From the NCBI RefSeq assembly GCF_004361885.1, contig NZ_SNWH01000001.1:292144-356143 (forward strand): a DNA stretch of 64,000 bases. The letters run 5' to 3'. Of this stretch, positions 7,347 to 17,972 are shown one piece after another; within the stretch, counting starts at the first letter, position 1, and each line of letters begins with the position of its first letter. The notes below the pieces were generated by a model. It was given only the letters and a program-made list of their open reading frames with translations, searched no databases and had not been told where the DNA came from. This DNA is from Halomonas ventosae. GTDB taxonomy: Bacteria; Pseudomonadota; Gammaproteobacteria; Pseudomonadales; Halomonadaceae. Position numbers and translations under genes: made by a program.

Positions 7347-9428
7347 TCAGCGGCCTCCTAACAGGGTGGTGACTCGCAGGGTGCGGTCGTCGGGAATCTC
7401 GGCTTGTGACATCACCACCAAGTGGCGCAGGCGGCGGCGCAGGAAGCGTGACAGCAGCGCCCGAAGGTTATGCTGTACCAACAGTACCGGGGGCTCACCG
7501 CTCGCCTCGTGGCGCGCGAGGGCCTGTTCGGCCTGGTTCATCAGGGTGTCGGCCAGGCCGGGTTCCAGCGCGCCGTTGCCGTTCATGGCCTGGATGAGGA
7601 TCTGTTCAAGCTGGCTTTCCAGGCCGATGACCTTGAGCTCCTCGCGGCCGTCAAACCACTGCTGGATGATGCTGCGGCCCAGCGCGATTCGTACCTGGGC
7701 GGTCAACTCATTGACGTCCTGCTGATGTGGGGCATGCTCGGCCAGGGTGTCGAGGATGGTGCGCATGTCGCGGATCGAGACCTCCTCATCGAGCAGATTC
7801 TGCAGCAGCCGCTGCAACACCGTCAGCGAGATGGCCTTGGGTACCACGTCTTCCACCAGGCCCGGTTGCTCCTCGCTGAGCTTGTCAAGCAGCTTTTGCA
7901 CTTCGGAGCGTCCAAGCATCTCGGCTGCATGCCGGTGGAGGAGGTGGTTGAGGTGAGTGGCCACCACCGTGCTGGCATCCACCACGGTATAGCCGTAGAC
8001 CTGGGCATGTTCGCGCTGGCTGCTATCCACCCATACAGCCGGCAAGCCGAAGGCCGGGTCCTGGGTCATCGTGCCCTTGAGCTCACCGCTCACCTGGCCC
8101 GGATCGATAGCCAGCCACTGGCCGGGAAAGGCTTCGGCACGGCCGATTTCCGCGCCCTTTAAGGTCAGCACGTAGGTATTGGCCCCCAGTTCGAGATTGT
8201 CACGGATGTGGACCACGGGAGGGAGAAAGCCAACCTCCTGAGCAAACTTCTTGCGGACGCTCTTGATACGGCCCAGCAGTTCCCCCTGTTGACGGGCATC
8301 CACGAGCGGGATCAGTCGATGTCCCACTTCTAGGCCCAGGGTGTCCACCAGCTGTACATCCTCCCAGCTGGCTTCCGGTGTCTCAGGGCTTGGGGGGGTG
8401 TCGGTGGCGATCTCTTCTGCGACCAGACGGCGTTCCTGCTCGCGCAGCAGCCACCAGGCCAGCCCGCCCAGCAGGCCCGTAAAAATCAGGAACACCAGGT
8501 TGGGCATCCCCGGTACAAGCCCCAGCAGTCCCATGACCACGGCCGCCAGGATCATCACCTGCGGATTGACGAACAGCTGGCTGATCATTTGCTGCCCGAC
8601 ATCCTGATCGGTAGTGACTCGTGAGACGGTCACGCCGGCAGCCGTGGAAATCACCAGGGCGGGGATCTGCGCGACCAGACCGTCACCGATGGTCATCAGT
8701 GTGTAGGTGCGCGCCGCACTGCCAAACCCCATGTCATGCTGTAGCATGCCGATCAGCAAACCGCCGATCACATTGACCACCATGATTACCAGGCCCGCCA
8801 TGGCGTCGCCCCGCACAAATTTGCTGGCGCCATCCATGGAGCCGTAGAAATCGGCTTCCTGGGCTACGTCGCTGCGCCGTTGGCGCGCTTCGTCCTCGCC
8901 GATCAGCCCCGCATTGAGGTCGGCATCGATGGCCATCTGCTTGCCCGGCATGGCATCGAGCATGAAGCGGGCGCCGACTTCGGCGATGCGTCCGGCCCCC
9001 TTGGTGATGACCATGAAGTTGATGATGACCAGGATCAGGAAAACCACCAGACCTACCGCGAAGTTGCCGCCCACCAGGAACTCACCGAAGGCCTCGATGA
9101 CCTTGCCCGCCGAGTCACCGCCCTGATGGCCCTCCATCAGGATGACGCGGGTCGAGGCGACGTTCAGGGATAGCCTCAACAGGGTAGTGAACAGCAACAC
9201 CGCCGGGAAGGCAGCGAAATCCAGCGGTTTCTGGGTGAACATGCTAACCAGCAGCACCATGATCGCCAGCGCGATGTTGAACGTGAACAGCAGGTCCAGG
9301 GTGAAGGGCGGCAGGGGCAGGATCATCATGGAAAGAATCATGAGGATCAGCACGGGACCGGCCAGCACCTTCATGGGCACGTTGCCCAGCCAGTCGCGTT
9401 GGCCCAGATAGTTGTTCAAGGCCTTCAT
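7347..9428 (-). CDS. flhA: Flagellar type III export gate protein FlhA
   Basis: This 693-aa FHIPEP-family protein has about eight membrane helices in the N-terminal 330 residues, including the conserved DAMPGKQMAIDADLNAGLI segment. The large cytoplasmic domain (about 345-693) forms the nonameric docking ring for chaperone-substrate complexes. FlhA couples proton motive force to export of rod, hook and filament subunits. It overlaps flhB by 4 nt (ATGA), forming the classic flhBA(E) operon. Confidence 0.98.
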   Translation of the reverse strand: MKALNNYLGQRDWLGNVPMKVLAGPVLILMILSMMILPLPPFTLDLLFTFNIALAIMVLLVSMFTQKPLDFAAFPAVLLFTTLLRLSLNVASTRVILMEGHQGGDSAGKVIEAFGEFLVGGNFAVGLVVFLILVIINFMVITKGAGRIAEVGARFMLDAMPGKQMAIDADLNAGLIGEDEARQRRSDVAQEADFYGSMDGASKFVRGDAMAGLVIMVVNVIGGLLIGMLQHDMGFGSAARTYTLMTIGDGLVAQIPALVISTAAGVTVSRVTTDQDVGQQMISQLFVNPQVMILAAVVMGLLGLVPGMPNLVFLIFTGLLGGLAWWLLREQERRLVAEEIATDTPPSPETPEASWEDVQLVDTLGLEVGHRLIPLVDARQQGELLGRIKSVRKKFAQEVGFLPPVVHIRDNLELGANTYVLTLKGAEIGRAEAFPGQWLAIDPGQVSGELKGTMTQDPAFGLPAVWVDSSQREHAQVYGYTVVDASTVVATHLNHLLHRHAAEMLGRSEVQKLLDKLSEEQPGLVEDVVPKAISLTVLQRLLQNLLDEEVSIRDMRTILDTLAEHAPHQQDVNELTAQVRIALGRSIIQQWFDGREELKVIGLESQLEQILIQAMNGNGALEPGLADTLMNQAEQALARHEASGEPPVLLVQHNLRALLSRFLRRRLRHLVVMSQAEIPDDRTLRVTTLLGGR

Positions 9429-10594
9429 CGATGAGCTCCGTCAGCAGTATCGGTAGCGCGTGCCGGAACTTCGAGTGAGGCCGGCACCGGCAGGTTCTTG
9501 GGAGAGGGCGGCGCTTCACTACCCTCCCTCGCCGCCCGTTTCAATCCGAAGGCCCAGGCCAGAACTTCGGCGACGGCGGTATACAGGTCCACCGGAACCT
9601 CGGCGTCGAGCTCCACATGGTGGTAAAGCGCCCTTGCCAAGGGAGGTGCCCCGAGCCGCGGGATCCCATGCGCCTGGGCGACCTCGCGAATACGTGCGGC
9701 CACGGCATCGGCCCCCTTGGCAATCACCCGGGGCGCTGACATGCCACTCTCCTGATACTGCAGCGCGACGGCGTAGTGCGAGGGATTGGTGATGACCACG
9801 TCGGCTTGCGGCACCTTGCTCATCATACGGCCGCGAGCCATCGCTTGCTGTTGCTGACGGATACGCCCCTTTACCTGCGGGTCACCCTCGGATTCCTTGT
9901 GTTCACGCTTCACTTCGTCCTTGCTCATCCGCAGCTTCTTGGCATGGCTCCAGAGCTGATAGGGCACATCGATCAGGATCACCACCAGCAGGGTCAACAC
10001 CATCAGACCGCTGGCCTCGGCGGCCATCCACATCGCCTTGGCAAGGGCCTGTTGAATCGGTTGGTCCATCAAGGCCATGAAGTTACTACGGTTGCTGTAG
10101 AGAAAAACCACCGCCACGCTACCCACCAGCAGGGACTTGGCGATGGCCTTGGTCAGCTCTACCAGCGCCTGGACACCGAACAGCCGTTTCAGCCCCTTGA
10201 AAGGGTTGAGCTTCGATAGCTGTGGCTGGAGTGACTTCGCCGAGATCAACCACCCCCCGAGCAGTGCCGGTGCCACCAGGGCGATCACCGTCAGCAGCAG
10301 GAACAAAGGCAACAGGGCGTAGAGCGTGCGCTGGCCGAGATCCAGGGCGTGCGCCAGCATCGGTGTGGTTTCCAGCGCGTGACGACGTTCGAACAGGAAC
10401 GCCTGCTCCATCACCAGGCCAAGCTGGTTATAGAGCATGCTGCCCATCGACCACAACCCTGCCACGCCCCCCAGCAGCAACATGAAGGTGGCCAGCTCGC
10501 GTGAACGGGCGACCTGGCCCTCCTCCCGCGACTTTTCCAGCCTCCGCGGAGTGGCTTCTTCTGTCTTTTCCTGATCGCTATCTTGGTCGGCCAT
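9425..10594 (-). CDS. flhB: Flagellar export apparatus switch protein FlhB
   Basis: This 389-aa protein has a basic N-terminus (EEATPRRLEKSREEGQVARSRE), four membrane segments to about residue 215, and a cytoplasmic domain. The autocleavage site is NPSH (Asn at residue 270) instead of the usual NPTH, a conservative Thr-to-Ser change that should keep self-cleavage. Cleavage plus FliK switches export from hook to filament substrates. It heads flhB-flhA, 136 nt after cheZ. A second protein resembling only the FlhB C-terminus lies at 25.3 kb. Confidence 0.97.
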   Translation of the reverse strand: MADQDSDQEKTEEATPRRLEKSREEGQVARSRELATFMLLLGGVAGLWSMGSMLYNQLGLVMEQAFLFERRHALETTPMLAHALDLGQRTLYALLPLFLLLTVIALVAPALLGGWLISAKSLQPQLSKLNPFKGLKRLFGVQALVELTKAIAKSLLVGSVAVVFLYSNRSNFMALMDQPIQQALAKAMWMAAEASGLMVLTLLVVILIDVPYQLWSHAKKLRMSKDEVKREHKESEGDPQVKGRIRQQQQAMARGRMMSKVPQADVVITNPSHYAVALQYQESGMSAPRVIAKGADAVAARIREVAQAHGIPRLGAPPLARALYHHVELDAEVPVDLYTAVAEVLAWAFGLKRAAREGSEAPPSPKNLPVPASLEVPARATDTADGAHR

Positions 10595-10730
10595 GGCCAG
10601 TCACCGGGCAGTCGTGCGGATCTTGGCCATTGTGTCGGGGAAGGGCAAAGGGTGATGCGTCAATAAGGGCCGGTAATCGTGGTCTTATTCACGACTGTCG
10701 GCCTGAGCAGGGCAGGGGAAAGGCGTGGCG

Positions 10731-11423
10731 TCAGAAGCCAAGCTGATCCAACAGGTCGTCGACCTGGTCCTGGCCGGTGACGATGCTCTCGCCTTCCGGC
10801 TTGATCTGGGGACCGTTCAACAGACCCTCCTCGCGACGACGCTCATCGCTTTGCCTCTGGTGGGTGGCTCGCTTCTGAAGGTCTTCGCGCGTCTTTCCCT
10901 GAGGAACCGTATCGATCAGCACCTGAACCAGCTGATGCTCGATCTCACGGATGACATCCATCATTTTCTTGATCACCTGGCCAGTCAGGTCCTGAAAGTC
11001 CTGTGCCATCATGATTTCGAGCAGCTCCTGGTTCGTTGCCTGGGTGCGTTTCGGCACATCGGCAAGATACCCCCGGGTCTCGTGAACTAGGTCACGGGCC
11101 TCGTTCAGTTCCTTGGGTGCGGCAAACCATTCCGCCCAGCGCTTATCCAGCGCCGCGGCGCGGTCGCTCAGCTCATCCTGCAGCGGCTGAGCACGATCGA
11201 TGGCGTTGAGGGCACGTTCAGCTGCCTGCTCAGTCATGCTCGCCACGTAGCTGAGGCGGTCGCGGGCATCGGGTATGGCCTGAGCGGCCTTCTCGATCTC
11301 CTTGTCAAGCCCCAGCTCGCGCATGCTCTCACGCAGCATGCGGGTCAGCTGTCCGATGCGCTGCACCAGCTCGTCGCTGGCCTCCTGGGGGAGGTCATGC
11401 GAGGCCTTCTCGTTGCTCATCAT
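10731..11423 (-). CDS. cheZ: CheY-P phosphatase CheZ
   Basis: This 230-aa, largely alpha-helical protein contains QDFQDLTGQVIKKMM, the CheZ active-site helix with the Asp and Gln that act on CheY-phosphate, and ends in VDDLLDQLGF, the C-terminal CheY-binding peptide. ATG 11423 follows AAGGAG by 5 nt; an upstream start has no such support. It follows cheY at 35 nt, as in enterics. Confidence 0.95.
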   Translation of the reverse strand: MMSNEKASHDLPQEASDELVQRIGQLTRMLRESMRELGLDKEIEKAAQAIPDARDRLSYVASMTEQAAERALNAIDRAQPLQDELSDRAAALDKRWAEWFAAPKELNEARDLVHETRGYLADVPKRTQATNQELLEIMMAQDFQDLTGQVIKKMMDVIREIEHQLVQVLIDTVPQGKTREDLQKRATHQRQSDERRREEGLLNGPQIKPEGESIVTGQDQVDDLLDQLGF

Positions 11424-11458
11424 CGTCTCTCCTTGGTACCGGGGCATTACCGGCAGCC

Positions 11459-11848
11459 TTACATGCCCAGTTTTTCGAAGATCTTGTTAAGTTTCTCTTC
11501 CAGTGTGGCCGAGGTGAAGGGCTTGACGACATAGCCGCTGGCGCCTGCCTGGGCGGCGGCAATGATGTTCTCCTTCTTGGCCTCGGCGGTGACCATCAGC
11601 ACCGGCAGATCCTTGAGGGCACTATCGGCACGGATGCGCTTGAGCATCTCCAGGCCATCGAGGTTCGGCATGTTCCAGTCGGAGACGACGAAATCGAAGT
11701 TGCCGCTACTAAGCTTTTGCAAGGCGTCCTGGCCATCCTCGGCCTCTTCCACATTGGTGAAGCCGAGCTCCTTCAACAGGCTGCGCACGATGCGGCGCAT
11801 GGTCGGGAAGTCGTCCACTACCAGGATGCTCATGTTCTTGTCTGCCAT
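11459..11848 (-). CDS. cheY: Chemotaxis response regulator CheY
   Basis: This 129-aa single receiver domain has key residues at exact E. coli numbers: D12 and D13, phospho-acceptor D57 ([10 protein letters not shown]), T87 and K109. CheY-P binds the N-terminus of FliM to change rotation sense. ATG 11848 has AGAGGA 7 nt upstream. The gene follows an MCP gene and precedes cheZ. Confidence 0.97.
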   Translation of the reverse strand: MADKNMSILVVDDFPTMRRIVRSLLKELGFTNVEEAEDGQDALQKLSSGNFDFVVSDWNMPNLDGLEMLKRIRADSALKDLPVLMVTAEAKKENIIAAAQAGASGYVVKPFTSATLEEKLNKIFEKLGM

Positions 11849-11903
11849 CGGGTATCCTCTTTCATTCATGGCATGTGAATGCCGACAGTCGTATCGGCAA
11901 GGC

Positions 11904-13598
11904 TCAGAATTCTTCCCACTCTGCCTCGGGGGCTACCTGTCTTTCAGGCTGGCGAGGCGTGGGGGCTTGTGATAGCGGGGCCGGGCGAGCCGGTGCCGGG
12001 GGGTGAGCCTGGTCATGGGTCGGCATGCTGGCCGGCTGAGACCCTGTCAGCTTGAATACCGCCACCGCCTGCTCCAGGCGGTTGGCCTGTTCTTCCAGGG
12101 AAGAGGAGGCCGCGGATGCTTCCTGTACCAGCGAGGCGTTCTGTTGCGTGACCTGGTCCATCTGCCCAACGGCTTGGTTAACCTGCTCGATGCCATCGCT
12201 TTGCTCTTGGGAGGCCGCCGAGATCTCGTCCATGATATCGGTAACACGACGTACCGCGGCCACCACTTCCTGCATGGTCTCCCCGGCCTGTTCCACCAGC
12301 GTCGAGCCCTCCTGCACCTGAGCGACTGAGCCCTCGATCAGCCCCTTGATCTCCTTGGCGGCATCGGCGCTGCGGCTGGCCAGGTTGCGCACCTCTCCGG
12401 CGACCACGGCAAACCCCCGGCCTTGCTCACCGGCGCGTGCCGCCTCGACGGAGGCATTCAACGCCAGGATGTTGGTCTGGAAGGCGATGGAGTCGATCAC
12501 CCCGTTGATATCGGCGATCTTCTTCGAACTGCCGGAGATGCCGTGCATGGTCTTGACCACTTGCGCCACCACCTTGCCGCCCCGTTCTGCAGTGGTGGAC
12601 GCATCGAGGGCGAGACCGCTGGCCTGGCGGGCGTTGTCGGCGTTCTGCTGCACCGTGGTGGTGAGCTCTTCCATGCTCGAGGCGGTTTCCTCCAGCGAGG
12701 CGGCCTGTTGCTCGGTGCGCGAGGAAAGGTCGGCGTTACCGTTGGCGATCTCGCGACTGCCTACATGAATCGAGCCGCTGCTGTCGCGCACATCGCTGAC
12801 GATGCGCGTGAGATTCTGCTGCATGTCGCGCATGGCCGCGAACAGCTTGCTGATCTCGTTACGGCCGACTACCCGGATCTCCCGGGAAAGATCGGCCCTG
12901 GCGATGTTCTCCAGGTTTTCCACTGCGATGTTAAGAGGGGCAATGACGATACGGCGCAGGCCCAGGTAGATCATTACCACCAATAGCCCCACAACCCCCA
13001 GAATGACGATCTGCAGACGCTGGAAGAGCGTGGACAGCTCGGCATAGTCGGCAAGCAAGGTTTCGCCGCGTTCATCGGCGTAGTGATCGAAGTCGCGAAG
13101 GGCTGACTCCTGCGCCGCGGCCGGCCCTACCATCTGTTCGCGCAGCACGTTGAAACCCGTGCTATCCATCTGGTCGAGCGCCTGGTATTGCTGGCGGACC
13201 AGGGCGATCAGCTCAGCGAAGGTGGACTCGACTCGGGCGCCAAGCTCCTCACCCTGAGAGGTGCGCGGCACGCTGGCGAAGGCCTCGAAGTGTGCCTCGG
13301 CGTTTTCGATCTTGTCATTCGCCGAGGTCAGACGCTCGTCGGCTTGCTCGCTGTTGTCCAGCAGGAAGTGGTTGGCGGCAATCTCGAGGTCAACCCTGGC
13401 GCTGCTCAGTAGCGCATCGGCCCGATTGATCTGGTTGAGCTGGGATACATTGATCTGGTTCAGGGTCTTGAGAGTGCCATGAGCCGTGCGGTTGGCCACC
13501 TGCCCCATCACGGCCACCGCGATGATGGATACCACGAAGCAGGCGAGCATGCCTACCATCGTGGCATGGATACTGATATTGCGTAACAGACGTATCAT
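11904..13598 (-). CDS. Methyl-accepting chemotaxis protein, 4-helix-bundle sensor, EWEEF tail
   Basis: This 564-aa receptor has a transmembrane helix at about 13-32, a helical periplasmic domain to about 190 (4HB type), a second transmembrane helix near 195-215, a HAMP domain and a signalling domain with the conserved tip ([21 protein letters not shown]). The C-terminus is EWEEF, matching the NWETF-type pentapeptide that tethers CheR and CheB. ATG 13598 is chosen by AAGGA and by the position of the first membrane helix; the longer frame overlaps cheB. It sits in the che operon between cheB and cheY. Confidence 0.93.
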   Translation of the reverse strand: MIRLLRNISIHATMVGMLACFVVSIIAVAVMGQVANRTAHGTLKTLNQINVSQLNQINRADALLSSARVDLEIAANHFLLDNSEQADERLTSANDKIENAEAHFEAFASVPRTSQGEELGARVESTFAELIALVRQQYQALDQMDSTGFNVLREQMVGPAAAQESALRDFDHYADERGETLLADYAELSTLFQRLQIVILGVVGLLVVMIYLGLRRIVIAPLNIAVENLENIARADLSREIRVVGRNEISKLFAAMRDMQQNLTRIVSDVRDSSGSIHVGSREIANGNADLSSRTEQQAASLEETASSMEELTTTVQQNADNARQASGLALDASTTAERGGKVVAQVVKTMHGISGSSKKIADINGVIDSIAFQTNILALNASVEAARAGEQGRGFAVVAGEVRNLASRSADAAKEIKGLIEGSVAQVQEGSTLVEQAGETMQEVVAAVRRVTDIMDEISAASQEQSDGIEQVNQAVGQMDQVTQQNASLVQEASAASSSLEEQANRLEQAVAVFKLTGSQPASMPTHDQAHPPAPARPAPLSQAPTPRQPERQVAPEAEWEEF

Positions 13599-13659
13599 GT
13601 CAGTGTGTCCTTGTGCGCAAGGTTCAGGCGGATTGCCGGTAAACGATAGGAGTTGCTCG

Positions 13660-14721
13660 CTACACTCGCTGGGTACGGCCCGAGGCTGACGCCAAGGACA
13701 GCAGGCGTGGTGCGATGTCTTCCAAGGGGAGTACCTCCGCCGCCGCACCTAGGGCGATGGCCTCACGCGGCATGCCGTACACCACACAACTGCTCTCATC
13801 CTGAGCAACAGTGGCCGAGCCGGATTGGCGCATTTCCAGCAGGCCGGCTGCACCATCCTTGCCCATCCCGGTCAGCAGCACGCCGATGGCATTGCGGCCG
13901 GCCTGGCTGGCGGCGGAGTGGAACAGCACGTCCACCGAGGGCCGATGCCGATTGACGGGTGGTCCCTCATCGAGGCAGGCGACGTAGTTGGCGCCGCTGC
14001 GTGCCAGCTTGAGATGAGCATCGCCCGGGGCGATATAGGCATGCCCCGGCAGGATGCGCTCGCCGTCGGCCGCCTCCTTGACGCTGAGCTGGCACAGGCG
14101 ATCGAGACGCTCGGCGAAGGAGCGGGTGAAGCCCCCTGGCATGTGCTGGGTAATCAGGATGGCGGGGCTGTTGGCCGGCAGTGGCTCCAGGACATTGCGA
14201 ATCGCCTCGGTACCGCCGGTGGAGGCGCCGATGATGATCAGCTTTTCACTGGAGACCATGGGGGCCTTGAGCGGCCGAGGGCCTGGGCTATCCGGGCGTC
14301 TTGCCTGGCGTGGACGAGAACGCGCTGCGGCCCGGAGCTTCTCGGCAATCTCGCTGGCGTATTCCAGCATGCCGTTGCGGATGCCCAGGGAGGGCTTGGC
14401 CACGAAATCCACCGCACCCAGCTCCAGCGCACGCAGTGTCACCTCGGAGCCTTCCAGGGTCAGCGAAGACACCATCAATACCGGCATGGGGCGCAGGCGC
14501 ATCAGGCGTTCCAGGAAGTCGAGGCCGTCCATACGCGGCATCTCCACATCCAGCGTCAGCACATCCGGATTGTGACGCTTGATCAAATCACGCGCCACGA
14601 GGGGGTCCGGGGCAACGGCCACCACTTCCATGTCGGGCTGGTCATTGATGATTTTCGTCAGCAGGTCGCGTATCAGCGCCGAATCGTCGACACACAGCAC
14701 CTTGATTCTGTTGGCGCTCAA
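13660..14721 (-). CDS. cheB: Chemotaxis methylesterase/glutamine deamidase CheB
   Basis: This 353-aa protein has an N-terminal receiver (VDDSALIRD, phospho-Asp in [11 protein letters not shown]) and a C-terminal methylesterase domain with the Ser in [10 protein letters not shown], the His in TQHMPGG and the Asp in GMGKDGAAG. It resets receptor methylation. The start is TTG 14721: AGGAG lies 8 nt upstream and the receiver begins a few residues later, whereas upstream in-frame starts would put more than 70 unrelated residues in front. Confidence 0.94.
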   Translation of the reverse strand: MSANRIKVLCVDDSALIRDLLTKIINDQPDMEVVAVAPDPLVARDLIKRHNPDVLTLDVEMPRMDGLDFLERLMRLRPMPVLMVSSLTLEGSEVTLRALELGAVDFVAKPSLGIRNGMLEYASEIAEKLRAAARSRPRQARRPDSPGPRPLKAPMVSSEKLIIIGASTGGTEAIRNVLEPLPANSPAILITQHMPGGFTRSFAERLDRLCQLSVKEAADGERILPGHAYIAPGDAHLKLARSGANYVACLDEGPPVNRHRPSVDVLFHSAASQAGRNAIGVLLTGMGKDGAAGLLEMRQSGSATVAQDESSCVVYGMPREAIALGAAAEVLPLEDIAPRLLSLASASGRTQRV

Positions 14722-14815
14722 GGGGTCGTCTCCTGTTGTTCCGGCAGCCCGCCGCGAGTTCGCGCAGGCCGATCCTGGAGTATCTATCGGCCTGCATGGG
14801 CAAGACTTGAATGGT

Positions 14816-15694
14816 TCAACGTGCGGCGTGGCGCGTGTAGACGGTCTGGCCACGTAGCCGAAACGCGTCAGTGATCTGGGAAAAGTTCTCGGAGTGGCCG
14901 GCAAACAGCAGGCCATCGGGCTTGAGGAGCGGGGCAAATCGCTCGAGAATCCGCGCTTGTGTCGATTTATCGAAATAGATCATGGTATTGCGACAGAAGA
15001 TCGCATCGAAGGGCCCCGTCACCGGCCACTGGGCAGCGAGCAGGTTGAGTGGCTGGAAGTCGATCATCGAGGCGACGTCGGGGCGAATTCTCGCGAAGCC
15101 CTGGTGTACCCCCTTGCCGCGCTGGAAGAAGCGCTTGATCGTCGCTTCCTCGAGCTTGCATACCTGTTCAAGGGGGTAGATGCCGGTTCTGGCCCTGGCT
15201 AGGGCATCGGTGTCGATATCCGTCGCCACCACCTCCGCCTGGCCGCTGTGCGCCCCCATGGTGTCGATCAGCGTCATGGCGATGGAGTAGGGCTCCTCCC
15301 CGGTTGATGCGGCGGCACACCAGATGCGCACCTTCCCCGGGCGCGCGCGAACATGATCGGCCAGTAGCGGAAAATGGTGCGCTTCACGGAAGAAGGCCGT
15401 GAGATTGGTGGTCAGGGCGTTGGTGAAGGCCTCCCACTCGCGGGCATCGGGCTGGCCTTCCAGGCGCGCCAGGTAATCGGCAAAGCGCGTCAGCCCATGA
15501 TGGCGCAAGCGTTTTGCCAGGCGGCTGTAGACCATCTCGCGCTTGTGCTCGGCGAGCACGATGCCTGCCCGCCGATAGATTAGCTGACGGATGGTGGCAA
15601 AATCCGTGTCGGTCAACTCGAGATCCCGCTCGAGCCGAGCATTTCCCCAGCTTCTCTCCTCCGCCGGCATGGCGATACTTCGAGGCGCGTTCAA
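14816..15694 (-). CDS. cheR: Chemotaxis protein methyltransferase CheR
   Basis: This protein of about 292 aa has the helical N-terminal domain ([16 protein letters not shown]), the SAM-binding domain ([16 protein letters not shown]) and the [11 protein letters not shown] motif. It methylates glutamates on MCPs and would dock on the EWEEF tails of neighbouring receptors. Start choice: TTG 15694 overlaps the upstream receptor stop (TTGA) with a GGGAGG run just before it. ATG 15670 has no ribosome-binding site but is possible. Confidence 0.93.
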   Translation of the reverse strand: MNAPRSIAMPAEERSWGNARLERDLELTDTDFATIRQLIYRRAGIVLAEHKREMVYSRLAKRLRHHGLTRFADYLARLEGQPDAREWEAFTNALTTNLTAFFREAHHFPLLADHVRARPGKVRIWCAAASTGEEPYSIAMTLIDTMGAHSGQAEVVATDIDTDALARARTGIYPLEQVCKLEEATIKRFFQRGKGVHQGFARIRPDVASMIDFQPLNLLAAQWPVTGPFDAIFCRNTMIYFDKSTQARILERFAPLLKPDGLLFAGHSENFSQITDAFRLRGQTVYTRHAAR

Positions 15695-17877
15695 AACTCC
15701 TCCCACTCCTCGACAGCCGTGGCTCGAGGCTTTTCGGCCTTGCCTGCCATTGGGCTCGCCTGTTGAAGTGAAGACGCGGCTTGTGAGGGCCTGGTCTCAG
15801 GGTTCTCAAGCGCTCCACGGCGCTTCGCTAGCGAGGGCGCCTGTTCCATGCCGGCGCCACGCAGCCGGAAGGCGGCAATGGCATGGCCGAGCAGGTCAGC
15901 CTGGTGCTGGAGCTCGCCGGCGGCGCGGGCCGAGGTCTGCACCCGTGCCGCGTTCTGCTGGGTCACCTGGTCCATTTCCACCACCGCCTGGTTGATCTGC
16001 GTGATGCCGTTGCTCTGTTCATCGGAGGCCGCTGTGATCTCGGCCATGATGTCGTTGACCCGGGTGGACGCTTCCATGACGGCGTTGATGGATGTTTCTG
16101 CCTTGTGTACCAGCTCGGCGCCGCCACTGATCTGGCGAGCCGAGCCATCAATCAACTCACGGATCTCCTTGGCTGCCTCGGCGCTGCGGCCGGCCAGATT
16201 GCGGACTTCTCCGGCAACCACGGCAAAACCGCGCCCCTGCTCGCCGGCCCGAGCCGCTTCCACCGAGGCATTCAGCGCCAGGATATTGGTCTGGAAGGCA
16301 ATGGAATCGATGACATTGATGATCTCCGTCATCTTGCGAGAGCTGTCGGTGATCTGCCCCATGGTGTCAACAACTTGGTGCATCAGCTCGCCGGTCTGCT
16401 GGGTGCGTGCAGCATTTTCTGAGGCTAGTCCGCTGGCCTGTCGAGCATTGTCAGAGTTGTGCTGTACCGCGGTGGTCATCTCTTCCATGCTCGAGGCAGT
16501 CTGTTGCAGTGAGGCGGCCTGCTGTTCGGTACGCGCAGATAAATCTTCGTTGCCCGATGCGATATCGCGGACGGCGGGTGTCACCACACGAACGCCGCCA
16601 TTGACGTCATCGACGATGCTGGCGAGGCTCTTGCGCATGATGTCCAGGGCCTGCAGCAGGCGGCCCAGCTCGTCATGACGACGCGCCGGCACATCGGCGG
16701 CGAGGTTCCCCGAGGCGATCTGCAGGGTGAAGGCTTCGGCATCACGCAGCGGGCGCAGCACCGCGCGCAGCGTGAGAGCGCCGATCACGATCAGCACCAG
16801 CAGGCCGATGGCCAGCATGCCGGCCTGCGCCATCAGCATGCGGTGCTGCTCTGAGCGAGCCGCGTTGGCCAGTCTTACTGCATCGGCCTGCTTGCCCTGG
16901 ATCAGATCATTGATCTCGGTGGAAAGGGTCGCGCCCATCGCCTGCATGGCCTCGATATGCTCCGGCAGTTTGGTAAAGGTATTGAAATTGTCGTCGCCCT
17001 GAAGCAGGGAAATGACGTATCCCAGACCGTCTTGCAGGTAGTTTGTCAGCACGCTGTCGAAGGCATCGGTCTGTTCATCCTGATTGACCTCTCGCGAGCG
17101 GTACTCCGTCCATAGCGTCTTCAGGGATGACTCGATCTCCTGTAACGCCTCAGCATGCTGGTCCTTGTTATCGATCAGCATGAAGCGCTCACTCTGGGCG
17201 AGCGACTGGTGGGCGCGGGTGGCCAGTTGGTCGATCTGCTGCAGGCGAGCCACGTCCTGCAGGCCGTCCCTATCGAGGGCCTGCAGTCGCTCGCCGGCGA
17301 CTTGCACGCTATAGAGCCCCATGGCGCCGCTTGCTGAGAGCAGCAGGCCGGCCACCACCACCATGGTCACCACGCGTGCCCGCAGGCTGCGCAGATTAAG
17401 GCGCGCCAGGCGACTGAAAAGTCCGCGGCGACGCAGCTGCCCGCGTTCAAGCGCGAAGCGCCGGCCATGGCCCTCGCGGATCAACGCGTAGGCCTTTTCG
17501 GCCTTCTCGACCTCGATCGGGTCGGCCTTGACCCTGACCGACGCATAGCCGACGACCTGATCGTCCTCGACAATGGGCGAAACGCTGGCTTCTACCCAGT
17601 AGTAATCGCCGTTCTTGCGCCGGTTCTTGACCAACCCCTTCCAACTTTTTCCGGCTGACAGGGTGTCCCAGAGGTTCTGGTAGGCCGCCTCTGGCATGTC
17701 GGGATGGCGCACGATGTTGTGTGGCGCGCCGAGTAACTCCTCGTGGCTGAAACCGCTGACCTCGATGAAGGCTGGGTTGGCATAGGTGATGCGGCCTTTG
17801 AGATCCGTGCGCGAGATCAGGAAGTGCTCGTCGTGGAGCGGATACTCTTGCTGTGTGACGGGTTGGTTGTTTCGCAT
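15691..17877 (-). CDS. Aer-like PAS-containing MCP, EWEEF tail
   Basis: This 728-aa receptor starts with a PAS domain (about 15-120: [37 protein letters not shown]), like the FAD-binding energy sensor Aer. Unlike Aer it then has two membrane helices (about 170-190 and 350-370) around a helical periplasmic domain, followed by HAMP and the signalling domain, and ends in EWEEF. It may combine internal redox sensing with a periplasmic input. ATG 17877 is preceded by AGGGGA. It is cotranscribed with cheR, which overlaps its last codons. Confidence 0.92.
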   Translation of the reverse strand: MRNNQPVTQQEYPLHDEHFLISRTDLKGRITYANPAFIEVSGFSHEELLGAPHNIVRHPDMPEAAYQNLWDTLSAGKSWKGLVKNRRKNGDYYWVEASVSPIVEDDQVVGYASVRVKADPIEVEKAEKAYALIREGHGRRFALERGQLRRRGLFSRLARLNLRSLRARVVTMVVVAGLLLSASGAMGLYSVQVAGERLQALDRDGLQDVARLQQIDQLATRAHQSLAQSERFMLIDNKDQHAEALQEIESSLKTLWTEYRSREVNQDEQTDAFDSVLTNYLQDGLGYVISLLQGDDNFNTFTKLPEHIEAMQAMGATLSTEINDLIQGKQADAVRLANAARSEQHRMLMAQAGMLAIGLLVLIVIGALTLRAVLRPLRDAEAFTLQIASGNLAADVPARRHDELGRLLQALDIMRKSLASIVDDVNGGVRVVTPAVRDIASGNEDLSARTEQQAASLQQTASSMEEMTTAVQHNSDNARQASGLASENAARTQQTGELMHQVVDTMGQITDSSRKMTEIINVIDSIAFQTNILALNASVEAARAGEQGRGFAVVAGEVRNLAGRSAEAAKEIRELIDGSARQISGGAELVHKAETSINAVMEASTRVNDIMAEITAASDEQSNGITQINQAVVEMDQVTQQNAARVQTSARAAGELQHQADLLGHAIAAFRLRGAGMEQAPSLAKRRGALENPETRPSQAASSLQQASPMAGKAEKPRATAVEEWEEF

Positions 17878-17972
17878 GCGATGTCCCCTGCTAAGGCATA
17901 AGGCCGAGGCCGTTGGGTTATTATTGCGTGGCGTCGCCACGGCAGGTTGCCGAAGGTCGATGTGGAGGGCGC

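Noticed and set aside
11880..11912. GCCGATAC upstream of cheY as a sigma28 -10
   Set aside because: The sequence 11 bp further upstream is GGGAAGAA, which does not match the -35. The stretch is better read as a small TGCCGA/TCGGCA hairpin after the MCP gene.
13825..14874. Long plus-strand ORF opposite cheB (349 codons)
   Set aside because: Antisense to cheB, His/Gln-rich composition typical of a shadow frame, and no ribosome-binding or promoter support.
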